Source: Cristatella mucedo (taxonomy: Eukaryota; Bryozoa; Phylactolaemata; Cristatellidae). From it: a stretch of DNA of 64,000 bases. The translations under genes were made by a program, and so were the position numbers. This document shows, in pieces, positions 10,807 through 23,300 of the stretch. The DNA is taken from positions 5,960,001 through 6,024,000 of the forward strand of contig WPIO01000009.1 in assembly GCA_009760855.2 (NCBI GenBank), given 5' to 3'. How positions within the stretch are numbered: the stretch's first letter is position 1; every line of letters starts with the position of its first letter. The notes beneath the pieces were generated by a model. It made no database searches. It saw only the letters and a program-made list of their open reading frames with translations, and was not told the origin of the DNA.

Positions 10807-11100
10807 TTTATTCAATATTTCTAATAGGTAATTATGTGGTGTGACTTTCATCGCCGGGTCGAAATTTAGACGTCGTGTTGTCGGCTACACTTTCAAGGCT
10901 TCATTAAGCAGACGGCTTTCACCGCCAGGTTGGTTAAGGAGCCATAAACGTCAGTTCCCCCGACTAAGGCACCCGTAAATCGATAAGAAAGGCATTAACA
11001 TCGTGCATTAAAGACAACTGCTAAGTCAAGCTGCCAAAACATACAGGTGGCATTCCAACCAGTTAATTCACACACGTCCAACACGACAGGCCGAAAGGGG

Positions 11101-12350
11101 GTAGCCCTGAGAGAGCCCATAGTGCCGCGTTACAACCAGGTCGTGCATTTCGCTGCCAAGGCTTGATTCATAATACCTACTGGTCTAGAGAGGCTCGAAC
11201 GTCGGTGCGTGACGTTGCACCCAGCAGACACGGCATCAGACTTGCTTTTGGGGAGAGTGACTCGGCTCGCCGTATCGGCACTTAGCACTTTATTTTCTAA
11301 TACAAAGGACAAAGGCTTAGCCCGGTCCAAAAATTCAAAGGCTTAGTGAGACAATTCCCACACACTCGATGCTGGCATCGGAGCTGCAACGAGAATGTGG
11401 AGCTAATGTACGTTTTAATCCGACTTTGGCTTGTGCCAGCCGACGGATACGCTCTCTCCTTTAATTTCCGTCCGTGGCGACCATATCCACAGCTCGAGAC
11501 GACACCACCACAAAAACTGGGACATCTTAGCGATGCTCCAAACTGGTTCATAGAATCGCTCTGCCAGCTTCATCAGTAGGTCGGTGTCGAGTGTGGTGGA
11601 TCAGCTCTATAAACAAGAAAACACTGCACAATCCATGCAAACAATTTCCTTCTCGTGGGCACATGCTTGTGACGCTTCCGAATGCGGCCACGGCACAACA
11701 TTGTGGCCTAAAAAAGAGCTGGCGTTTGCTGAAGGCACTGGAGTTTCTGGATCAGACGACTTAAGAATAGTGAAGGGAGCAGGGCGGTGGCCGAATCCAT
11801 ACAATTAATAGTTTAAGAAACATCTGCTTATGACATTTCGACCACCATTAGGCCACTCCCTATAGATGCAGTGCTGCAGACGCGCTACGAGAGTCGGTAA
11901 GGTTAGTTTCAATACTTTCCAAAAGCAACGTCCACTGAAGTGGAACGCTGTAACTGCTATATTAACATTTGTGAGTGTGCATGCATTTTAATTAGGTTCC
12001 TTCCTAGAGACGGCTGTGAAGGCGAGTGCTAAACGGAATTATGTTGGCATTCTAAATATTTCAGAATTAGTAGCTGAAAATATTTGCGCTTCGGCAGCTC
12101 ATGTGCACGTTTCACTCAGCCTGAAATTTTTTTCAGAAGATACTTTATTAGAGAGAGACTGATTTGCTTGCTGCATCGTATATTGAGCCGGTTCCTCGAT
12201 AATCACGAGGTAAAGGGCTGCTCTTGAAGATGGTCGGAAGCAATTAAGCACAGACCAGGCTCTGATTTATCCGAAGTCACTGTCATAATAGCGACAGACC
12301 CACACGCACCGAAGCTAATCGGTAAAGTCTCCCGGGAGCGACATGCAGTA
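11101..12350. other. Intergenic duplicated region between genes C and A
   Basis: Paralogous to 47082-48335. No exon or family recognised; frames open in one copy are broken in the other. The first 139 bp are identical between copies while neighbouring sequence differs by roughly one base in ten. Confidence 0.7.
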
Positions 12351-12354
12351 CGAA

Positions 12355-13340
12355 GGCTCGCCCGGTACAAGCCTTCAAACTGCTGTGAGCAGGCTCTCTA
12401 AGCTGGTGCACTTCGGTGCGACTCTTTTAATTCTCATAATGGTGATTTTTTTCAATTCATTTCTTTAATTAAGAGAGCCTGACTAGTTATTATTTAATAC
12501 ATCTCTACAGGATATGGCCACGAGATACGTTTTTTTTTAATTCCGACAGGAACGGCTTGCTATTATCGAAAGACAGTTTCTATCGAGGCGATATACGGGA
12601 ATACGTTAGGCCGGTCCAGTAATCGGTAGCGATTGTTTCCTGATCTTAGTCTATAAATTAATTCCGCCCATCACAACTCTAGTACGCAATCATCAAGCTG
12701 TTTCGAGTAACTTGGATTAGTTTAGAAAAGCTAGCATCTCCAATTGTCATGGTAAGCCACGAGGACACAGAAAACCAGGCTGTTAGACAAACAATCCGGC
12801 CAGCTTCAGTCGTGTCCACGGAGGGTCCCTGTTAAAACCCTCTCAAAATAAATTCCTTGCTACCATCATAAACACCACTGGTGCGCACTGAGTTTGAAAA
12901 ATCAAAATTGCCAGGCCTTACTATTGATTTTGAAATGGTCAGCTGCCATACACTAGTCCCATTCAAGTCGTTATGCTGTGCCTCTAAGAAACGGTCATTC
13001 CATTGCGGACCGTGTCTTTAATTCTCATGCACCCAAAGACCAAAGCTCACTACCACCCGATACCACAGGGTCTCAAAATTGACTGGTAAGGTGAAGCTAA
13101 AAATCTACCAACTCCCTACTGAGTCCCTTAGTGTCTGTGAATCTTCCTCCGTGTACTTCAACTTCGAGTTATTTGCTACAGTCGAAGCAGTCTTTTGAAT
13201 ATATTGTTTTTGAGTTCAATTTTAACTTTCTTTTTGATAACTCTTCTGGCTCCGAATTCGTTTCGGGCACCGACTGATTCGCTGTGTCTTGTGGATCATG
13301 TTCACGGAACTACTCATATCAAGGGTAGCATGCTGAGATG
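12355..13340 (+). other. Intergenic stretch with decayed L2 pieces
   Basis: Degenerate L2-like pieces: a 3'-end-like piece near 13000-13180 and an endonuclease-like piece near 13255-13335 (matches the SEFVSGTD... to SYQG stretch of the L2-1 EN). No gene seen. Confidence 0.4.
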
Positions 13341-14055
13341 CCCATAGTCTGACTGGGTGGTGGGGGGCCATCTAAATTGAGCTCCGGTCGGCCATCTTCC
13401 TCTTTTACACATGCATAAAACCACTCGCATGCAGGACCCAAACCTGACGGACGCCAGAAGCAGCAGCTTGATAGCTAATACATCATCGGTGCCAGAGTGA
13501 CGGATGGATGTAAATGGACTCAGACACTAAATGGGCAGACGCTAAGGGACGACGACTGTAGCTAAGAAATTGACAAGCTAGGGCCGCTCGAATAGCCGAT
13601 ATTCTGCTGCCTCACTTCCGCGGCACGACTGACCTGGATGTGAACAGGACGAAGGACACGTTCACATTGCCCTTAGACTTCTAGTGAGACTATGAATATA
13701 GTCATTATTGTACCGGCGTGATGAGTTATGATTTCTTTTCAGTTTTTCCTTATTTGGTGCTAAACGTCTGAGCTTTAATGAAATTACGACCCCCCTCCGG
13801 TTTCGGGCGATATTATAAAAAATCTCAGAAATAACTTGCAAGACTCTCGAACTTCGGCGGCACCTCAGCTTGAGCGGTCTTGTGCAAGCCAGTACCATGC
13901 TCCTGGGCTGAGCTGCAGTGAAAATTAATGACTGGTCACGAGTGAACCTCCCGACCGATCTCGTTTCTGGCAACCACAGCTTGAGAAGGTCGCACAGAAA
14001 GCTCTCACGTAGAAAAACTGGCGCTCAGCACTAACCTGGAACGGGTTGTCAGTCG

Positions 14056-14314
14056 TTACTGACGTTTCAACCGGTCGGCGGCTGCAGCCGGCTGGAGTGG
14101 CGGCTGATTCCGAGGTTGTGGCTGCGGCTGTACATGGCCCGAGACTCTTGGGCACGTCTTCGGCGGTGGCTTGAGACTGGGTTCGGGCAGAGGACCGGTA
14201 ACGGTGGCGAAGGCAGCAGCTCCAGGTATGGCAGGCAAGCCGCTACATTCAGAGTCGTCGCCATCTTTCAAAAATTGCCTCTTCGGATACGGAATCGGCT
14301 TGCCGCCAAAGATG
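14056..14314 (-). CDS. CDK8: Gene A exon 11: IPYPKR and Pro/Gln-rich tail
   Basis: Encodes [20 protein letters not shown] followed by a low-complexity Ala/Pro tail with a PQPQP stretch, ending LKRQ and TAA. IPYPKR is the conserved CDK8 motif after the kinase domain. The tail is 71 residues past the TTG codon at 14271 and diverges completely from that of gene B. Confidence 0.9.
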
Positions 14315-17300
14315 CTACAATAAAGTTCGCACGGTCACCACGAACCATCGAACATATGGCGGACTGACTAGAGGGCCAATTCCAAACCAACCGCTGCAAA
14401 AGAAGGCGCCCTGGTGACCCTACGGGGCCTGGCCAGTGGTGGCAGCTGGCCTGCCTTTCGCCTCCTGCTCAGGCTTCGTGGCTGTGGCGGTGGCAGCGGC
14501 AGCAAGCCTTTTCCCCACAGTGGATTTGGCTCTGTGAAGAAGCAGCAAGCGCCTCCACTTACTCGCAGCACGGTAGTGGATCCTCAGAGAAATACGGGTC
14601 TTGCATGGCTTCCTCGGACGTCATTCGCTCGTTGGGGTCCATGGTCAGCAAGCGACCCAGCTGAAATGCCAGCAACGAAACCGAGTATCATCGTAGGCTA
14701 ATAGGTCAGCTGAGTGAGGTGCATTGAAACTGTTTTCAGTTCACTTATTGAGCGGCCGGCTTCGCAACGAGATAGGCCAGAATCGAAGCATTACACGTTA
14801 CACTCAGATGATGCAGGCTATTTAGTGGGACGCCAGCTTTAAGGCTGCCATGAGAGCTTCAGTGTACTCGTTTACACGCCAGGCTTGCCTGCTGAAGCTG
14901 CTGCTAATGCTTACAGCCACGTGTATCAATATAATCTTGATGCTCGCGAATCCTGGTAACTTATGGGCAAACCTAGTGTTATTCAGAAATTGGAAAGGCT
15001 GACTTTCAAAATTGGCTCTGCCAGCATATCTCCAGTTGCATCAGCTCGAAATCTAGGTGTCATATTCCAAAGCGACCTCTCGTTAGACGACCACATCAGC
15101 TCCACAGTCAAATCAGCCTATTTTCAGCTTCATAACATTGCTAAAATTAGGGCTTGTTTAGATAAGGATACCACGTCCAAGTTGGTCCATGCATTCGTGA
15201 CATCTCGTCTCGACTTCTGCAACTCACTGCTTACTGGCCTACCAGCATGTGCGATCAGGCGATTGCAGCTGGTGCAAAACTCTGCAGCTAGGCTTGTCTG
15301 TCGTGAGCGTCGCAGTTGCCACATTACTCCACTTCTCGCCGACCTGCACTGGTTACCCGTCAAGCAACGGATTGACTTCAAGGTTTTGTCGCTCACTTTT
15401 AGTTCTCTTCATTCTATGGCTCCAGCCTATCTTTCAGATATACTACCCCATCAGGCAAAGCATCGTACCACTCGCTTTTCGGAATCCAACAGTCTAGAAA
15501 TACCTCGTACAAACCTTAAATCCTTTGGAGACCGTGCATTTAGCTCTTATGCTCCCACAGCCTGGAACTCCCTCCCGACCTGCATCAGAACATCCCCTGA
15601 CCTGACCACATTTAAAAGAAACTTAAAAACATACCTATTTAGGACAGCATTTAGTGGGTCCTTGTGATTCGTCCTCGATGTGCTTATGCGTGCTGACACT
15701 GTTCATGCTGCCACTAACCACATTTGCATGCTGACCCAGTGCATGTAACCCCTAACCATGTTATTCATTTTGTTTGTTTTTCAAGCATGATTTTACTTAC
15801 TATTCTATTGCGTATCACTTTGCAGCAAATGTAAAGCGCCTAGAAAGAGATTAAGTTCTCTGAGGGCGCTTTATCAAGTGCAATATTATTATTATTATTA
15901 TTATTTGGTGGCCAAGAAAAAACAGAACGAACACGTACTTAGATGACCCTAAGAGCAGGAAGAGAACCCGGATGGTCGCAAAAATAGATTAGACGGCCTT
16001 TGCTGCCACTCGAAGACGATTGGCCATCTGCTCTCCCTCCCAGGTGGCTTCGCTCGGCTGGCTGAGACTCACTTGAGGGAATAGATGTTGCTCAGAATCG
16101 TGTCGGCAGAAAATGAACTTGCAAAATCTTGAACCTTGTCTAGCAACGTGCAGGCAGTTATTAAGAGCCACGCTAAAGCAGTGTAAGCCAACTTGATTAC
16201 ATCCGATGCAAATAAATCATGTCTGTTACCTTTCATTCTTATTGATACTCTCCAAACACGCAGCGCCTTAAAACTTGGTGGCACTGACGCTCGATCGACA
16301 TCCAACAGCAACTCGTTTCTTCTTTTATGTTACCTACGTCTTGATCTAATTTACAATACAAGAAGGTCAATTAACTATTCGATTTGTGGTATTATTTGTA
16401 ACCAAGACTTAGCTCACACGTGGGTGAATACTGACAGAACGTAGTTCAGTTAATTTTTCATCCTGTTCAAGAGTATCTATTCAGCAGAATGTTGAGCTAC
16501 CAAACGATTTGAGATTGATAAAAGGCTAATGTTGAATTTTTGGTCAGAACAGCAAGTGAGACCGCACGGAAGTATTTTAGATGGGTCGGCCGGAGGAGGT
16601 GATTGAAGGAAACTAAATGTCATAGACAGGATCCTGAAGTCAACATAATGCTCGGTGTGGGGTGCAGGTCGCTAAGAAGATCTGTAATGTGCCAGTCGCT
16701 AGGTACTCAAAGGGTAAGCCAAGCTGAAGAGTCTTGCAACTACGGCAAGAAAGAGCCTAATGGTACGGACGAGGAAGCGGCAAACAGTGAGCCATAAAAA
16801 TCCACACGGGATTTAGCATATGCATGGACCGGCATGACTGAGGCATCTTTTCTAATTAGAAAAACATCTTGCAATTGCATGTAGCTGAAAGTTGAGCCAA
16901 TTGCTGTCCTCTTTGGAAAAACAATCGACAAGAGCCAGCCATTGCCCCAACTGCTAACGCCCCATAACTATAGCTATTCGCCCAATAACTCAACCACTTA
17001 CAAGTCGGTAAGTCGCTGGGTCTACTGAAACCTGGTGCTCCTCAAAATATCTCTCCAGTTGGCAGCCTTGAAATCTGAAAAAATAATTGGTTGTGTCAAC
17101 CATTCTTTGACGAAAATTGAACCTTCCCCATTACGGCAAAATTGAACCTCCCTTATTTTAGCTGCTTAGTTGACAGGCTTTGCAATGCCATTTTCGAAAA
17201 AAAGAAGCCAAGTCACCTTCTCGGGTTGAAGTCCTTCTTCAGCCTATGGTATTCTGGATATATGCTCAAGTCATTCCACTCAGTCTCTACGATAGAATTG

Positions 17301-20300
17301 ACGCAAGGTGCTGCTAGCAGAAATGTCTCACATTAAGCTCTCGAAGACGCGTTGCTAGCAGCATGTGACCAGCATCCGGCAGTTGGCCGAAATGATGTGG
17401 TTGCAGGCATGGCCAGTCGAAAGGCCCTTCCCATCTCTTCCCCGTGTAAACTCTGGGCACTCTCTTACCTGAAGGAAAGCCCAAAACACTCAGCAATTTT
17501 TCCACCTGGCCGCGATGATAAGGATTGGTGTTTAGTGCACCTTCCATGTTGCACTTAAAGATGGGCTCCGAGGTAAGAAGCTCGGCCAGCACACATCCTA
17601 TTGGCCACATGTCTGCATCAGAAAAAGCTCGTCTTTCAAATCGCGAGCCAGCGGCCGAAACGTCGCACGTGCGAGGCAAGCAGGCTGAAGTTACCAACGG
17701 CTTTCGTATAGTGCCGGGCCCCGAGAAGGATCTCCGGTGCCCGGTACCAGGCTGTGACCACTACTGGATCCAGGTCAGCCAGCGGCTTTAAGGGTGAATT
17801 GAACAGCCGTGCGAAACCCATGTCGCCTGCAACGAGGTTAAGATAGTAAATCATAGTGCACAAGTATCGGAACCTCCAGGAACGAGAAATGGCAGAAAAG
17901 CAGTAGTGGACGGCTCACTATTTCTGTCATGTTTCTTATTCATTACTCTTTCAACACCCTTACGAATTGAATGCCAAGACAATTAAGTCCCACTACTTTT
18001 ATGTTCAGGATCCCCAACCCTCACGGCTTGGCTGCTGAGAGATTGAAAATGCAGCGGAAACAAGATGTTCGCAACAGTTTATCCATACATACTATCTAAA
18101 ACTGAGAATCGCTTTGCATGCTTGCAACTGTTTACTTAAAGCTTCCCCGGCATAGCATCTTGCACTTGCTTGGAATAATCGCTTTTGCTTTTTATGAGTT
18201 TAACTCCACAGTGCACATTGGCTAGAGCAACCGATACACCAGGCCATTTCAGATCAGCAGCAGTGCATTGCATTCGTTGACTGAGGTGCTGAACCCGTAA
18301 GCTGCGATTCTCGTTGGCTGATGGGGTAACGGCCGTCAAGAGGCACGCGGATTCTTCTTCTCTGCATTGCAGATGATACAGAGAAATGTGCGACACAGAG
18401 TGAGAAATCTCACCTAGGCATCGCTGGCTCAGCATTGCAATGGTTCAATTCCTATCTCAATGGGAGATTCCGGAGTACTGATTAGAATGGACAAAGGTTA
18501 TCAGAGAAACCTCTGAAATGTGGAACACCTCGAAGCGACGTTCTTGGTCCGGTACATTTCACGGCCTATACTCTCCCTCTTGCTGATGTGATTGCCAGCA
18601 CAATCTTGGCTTTCACTTCTATGCGGATCACACTCAGTTGTACCTTTGCTTTGATCCCTTTCAACGCTCGAGCTCGTCTAATGCTTTCATCTTCCTGGCT
18701 CCGTGTATTGAGATTACATCGGCACAGGGATGGCTGCAGACCTTCTTAAAATGAATGATAATAAAACCAACTTACTAGTTACACGCAATCCAAGTTTGAT
18801 TCGGAAACTGGAAAGGCTTTCACAATCGGCTCTGCCAGCATATCTTCTGTTGATTTGCACGAAATCTAGGTGCTATGGTCCACAATGATCTTTTGTTAGA
18901 CGACCATATCAGCTTCCCAATCAAGTCTGCCTACTTTCAGCTACATAGCATTGCTAAGATTCGGGCTTGTGTATACAGGGATACCGTATCTAAGTTGGTC
19001 CAAGCATTTGTGACATCCAGTCGTGAGTTCTGTAACTCGCTGCTTGCTGGTCTACCGTCATGTGCAATCAGGCGCTTATAGCTGGTGAAAAACTCTGCAA
19101 GTAGTCTTTTCTGTCGTGATCGTCGCAGTTGCCCCAGCACAATCCTTCTCGCCGACCTCCACTGGCAATCAGTCCACCAACGTATCGACTTCAAGGTGTT
19201 GTCACTCACGTTTAGGTCCCTTCCTTCGTTGGCTCCAGCCTACCTATCCGATCTACTGCCCCGCCAAGATTAGCATCGTACCACCCTCTTTTCATAATCT
19301 AACTGTTTACATATCCCTCGTACAAACCTCCAATCTTTTTGAGACCGTGCCATCAGTTCGTATGCTCCCAAAGCCTGAAACTCACTCCCCACTTCCGTCA
19401 CAACATCTCCTGACTTGACAACGTTTAAAAATAAATTTAAAACGTGCCTATTTATGACAGCTTTTCGTGAGTCCCTGTGATTCGTCCTTTTTATGCTTAT
19501 GCGTGCTGACACTGTGCATGCTGCCACTAACCACACTTGCATGCTGTTCCTGAGCATGTCACCCTAACAATGGTATTCTTATCATTCACTGAGCAGGATA
19601 CAACAAACCATTCGATTGTGCTACTTTGCAGCAAATGCCGAGCTGGTTTGGTCTAGCGGTTAAGTTGCTCGCCCCAAACCAATTACTGACTGAGGTCGAG
19701 GGCTCGAGCCCCGAGGCATATGTGAAGCACCTGAATAGAGATTAAGTTCTCTTGGGCGCTATATAAATGAATTATCTTAATTATATTAAATGTAAAGCGC
19801 CTAGAAAGAGATTGAGTTCTCTGAGAGTGCTACCAAAAATGTGTTATTATTGTTATCTAGTAGCTTTGTCTTTAAGTTACTGTTCCACTGCATTTGCTCG
19901 ATTCACGTCACTCTGTTTACGGCACCAAGCCAATAGTATGGCACCAGCGAGTCATTGCCAATTCACTCGGTCATGTGGCCCTTTAACTCGGCCGGCAATT
20001 GCTCATTGAGCTGGTCAGCAGCGATTTGATTCTTCGGCTATGGCTGATTATACTAGTGAAAACTTCTATTGCATCGAGTCTGAGCATGATTTCGGTCGAC
20101 ACATTCTTTACCTCTAAGGGCAAGTCTGGCATGGCCGACAGCCACGACCGACCCTGATCCACATATGGAGACCTCTCTAGTCTCTCCTTACGACACAAGA
20201 GAGTCTATAAACAGGAGCTAAAATTCCTCCTTACCCAACTGTCCACGTAGCTTCCACGGCGGCCACAATTTCTTACTGTAGGACATTTTGTCTGCATTCA

Positions 20301-23300
20301 TCCATTTCTCAGATGACAGAAGCCCTCAAACCACTTTACCGGATCACTAACTAATGGACACGAGCAGCCAAAGCCTAGTTGAATGCTCGAGGACCTGCCG
20401 TTTCCATACGAGTTTACCTCAGATATATCAGGCCAATTAGATGAGGGAACAAGCAGACTCGAGGTTTGTATCCCTTTGGCATAGCTAAGCGTAAGCCTCG
20501 TTCATATGCGGCTTATGACTTGCTTAATGGGCAGCAACCAAAGTGCACTTTCGCCAAAGGTAAGTTCTGCTTCCGGTGAGCATTTTAGGCACGTGCGACT
20601 CAGTTTCCAGCCTTCGTGGCGAAGAAAACATAAAAATTACTGCAGCTGTAGCTACCCACTCATAACGCCTATCTTGTTTACCTTCTCCTTGAACAGCTTT
20701 CGTTCATCGGCACGAGCCTCCATGTTTTCTCTCAAATTGTGGCAGCTCAAGCACTTTGACATATTAGGCTGTGCGAGGGAGCTGTGCCTGGGTACTGATT
20801 CTCTCTTTTATGAAACGTATTGAGACCCTCGAAGTCCCTGTCCAGCCATTTCTCTCCCCCTCTCCCGAGGGTGACAGAAAGGGTAGTACCAGGTTTCCCT
20901 GCATATGCACATGAAAGCGAAGGATTTTGGTCTCCTAAAACGTATTCAGAGCCTCTAATGATTCCCAGAGCACGGTATTCATCAATTTTTCTAATATAGT
21001 GACTGCCGTAGTCCTAAGGTTCGACGTCGTCAATTCGTCGTGTGCACAAAAGTGCCAAAAGTGGTCGGTCGTAAACGAGGCTCACCTATTTTCAGTAACG
21101 ACAGTGACGTAATGGAACCACACCTGCTACTAACCTGCATCCGGTATAGTTTTTCAGGAAGAATCTAACGGAACTTTTATCTTGGAAGCGACAAAGCGTG
21201 AGCGACAAGATACTCGAGCAGCAGACAAGGCGGCGGTCAGCCGGCAGCAGCGCCTACCTATCAACACGCGGCCTCGACTTTCACCTTCTCCCATGACCAG
21301 GATGTTGGCAGGCTTCTGAGAATAGAGAAAAGGCAAAGCGCTCATCTCGTTATCCTGAGCCCCAGTTTCAACGACTTCCACACAGCAGGAATAGCCTGAG
21401 GGCTTGACGCGGATGAACGGTATGCGAAACGTAGCAGCAGCAGGCGAGAGCTCAGGCATGGAGGTGGCTAATGTTTAAGAACGAACACATAGGTCGAACG
21501 ACACTTTGGTAGCCGTCAATCTCGGTCGGGCTGAAGAGAACGCCGGGCGCCGAAAAAAGCGGAATGCCCACAAACCAGGGAGTCCAGCCAACCGTTCAAG
21601 TCCTTGCTCATTGAACTCTATGAGCTCTTACAATAATAATAATATCAAATTTCTATAGTGCCCTCGGAGAAAAAAATCTTTTTCTAGCCACTTTACAGAT
21701 GCTGCATATAAAGCATTACCAAATGATTGATGATGAGATCCGCAAGTAGCAGACACAGTGTAAGCAGGTATATGCACACGAAGGACGAATCACAAAGACC
21801 ACCTAGATGCTGTGATATAAATAGGTACGTTTTAAGCTTTTTTAATATAGTCAAGTCACAAAGGACGTTTTGACGTGCATCGGTAGTGAGCTCTTTATAG
21901 ATGAATTTGATTATGAGGCGGCTGGCGATAAACGATAAGGCGATACAAGTTCCTATAGATGAAGTGCTTTCACGAATCTATCAAAAGCTAACCATATTAT
22001 AATTAGTAGTATCGTTATTATAAAAATGAATCAAGCAAACGACCACTATTAAATCACAATTGGTATAAGCAATTACCTATCCTAAAGTCAGCTACCTAGG
22101 CTGACTTCATGAGAAGTTGAACATCTTTTCTATCGCCTATTAAGCACTTCAAAAATAACGATAAAAATAATAAAAGACATTTAGTGCTCATAAACATCTA
22201 AATATACAGTAAGCACTGACATGTGTGCACTGGAGTGTAATATTACAGAAGAGACTGTGCCCTGCGTTCGCAGCATGATAGCATAAAACATTCCTGCTCA
22301 GCTAGCTAGGTCGCGATATTGTGGCTTATGAGATATCATGCATCACTTTTAACAGCCTGCCAATGGACTGAAGCCCTCTCAAATTTAAGTGAATTATGCA
22401 TCAAGTCGATGATATGAAACTCCAAACCACGAGAGCAGCTTCCAGAAAGTGTTCCTCGTTAAGTTTGGCGTCCGGCCGCGTACTCACCAGGTCTCTGTGA
22501 AGAACCCAATTAGAGTGTAAATAGTTTACGCCCAAAAGTATCTGGTGAAGTGCCGACTTCACCATATCTCGAGGGACATGGTGTGGCTTCGGGCTTGCTT
22601 TCGACAAGCGATGGAATTCGATGATATTCTAGAAAACAGATCTGACGCTGAGAAAACGAATGGGCAGCATGATTAGAAGCAAATTAGCAACAATGGCACA
22701 CATCGATCAGGAGCGCTGATAAGCAGTCGGAAGCCTATCAAAATTAGATCTTGTATATAAAAAGTTCTATATAGTGCTTTTTTCTATGGAGATACAACAT
22801 ATCAGCGTGTAATACAACTCTTATATGTGGGCATCGATGATAACCTACCAGAATCGGGGGTCACGTGTTGAAATCATGAGTTCAACCGGGCGACCTTCTA
22901 GGTAAATCTATCATATCCTATACAAGACAACGGAGCGTCCATGCGTGGAAATCTGTGACTGATTCAGCCGAATTTATGTATGCTTAACTTTCTCCCGATT
23001 CCAATGGTTGCTCTAGTAAAATGGTACTAAAATCTAATTACTTCTGGTAGATGCTTTGACACGGGAAACCCTTTCTTTTCTATTTTTTATTCTGCATTAA
23101 ATTTGAGTGTACAACTTTTTTATTAGTCTCCTCACACTTCCCGTGCTTTAGTTCTCTGTCCATGCTTGATTTCTGCTCCACGCACTTCCTGTGCTTCCAT
23201 TCTCTGTCAAAGCTTGATTTCTGCTCCCACACTTGAGGCAAACGTATGCAATTTCTGATAAGTGCTTCATTCATGTGCAAAAAAAGACAAAACCTCAGAA

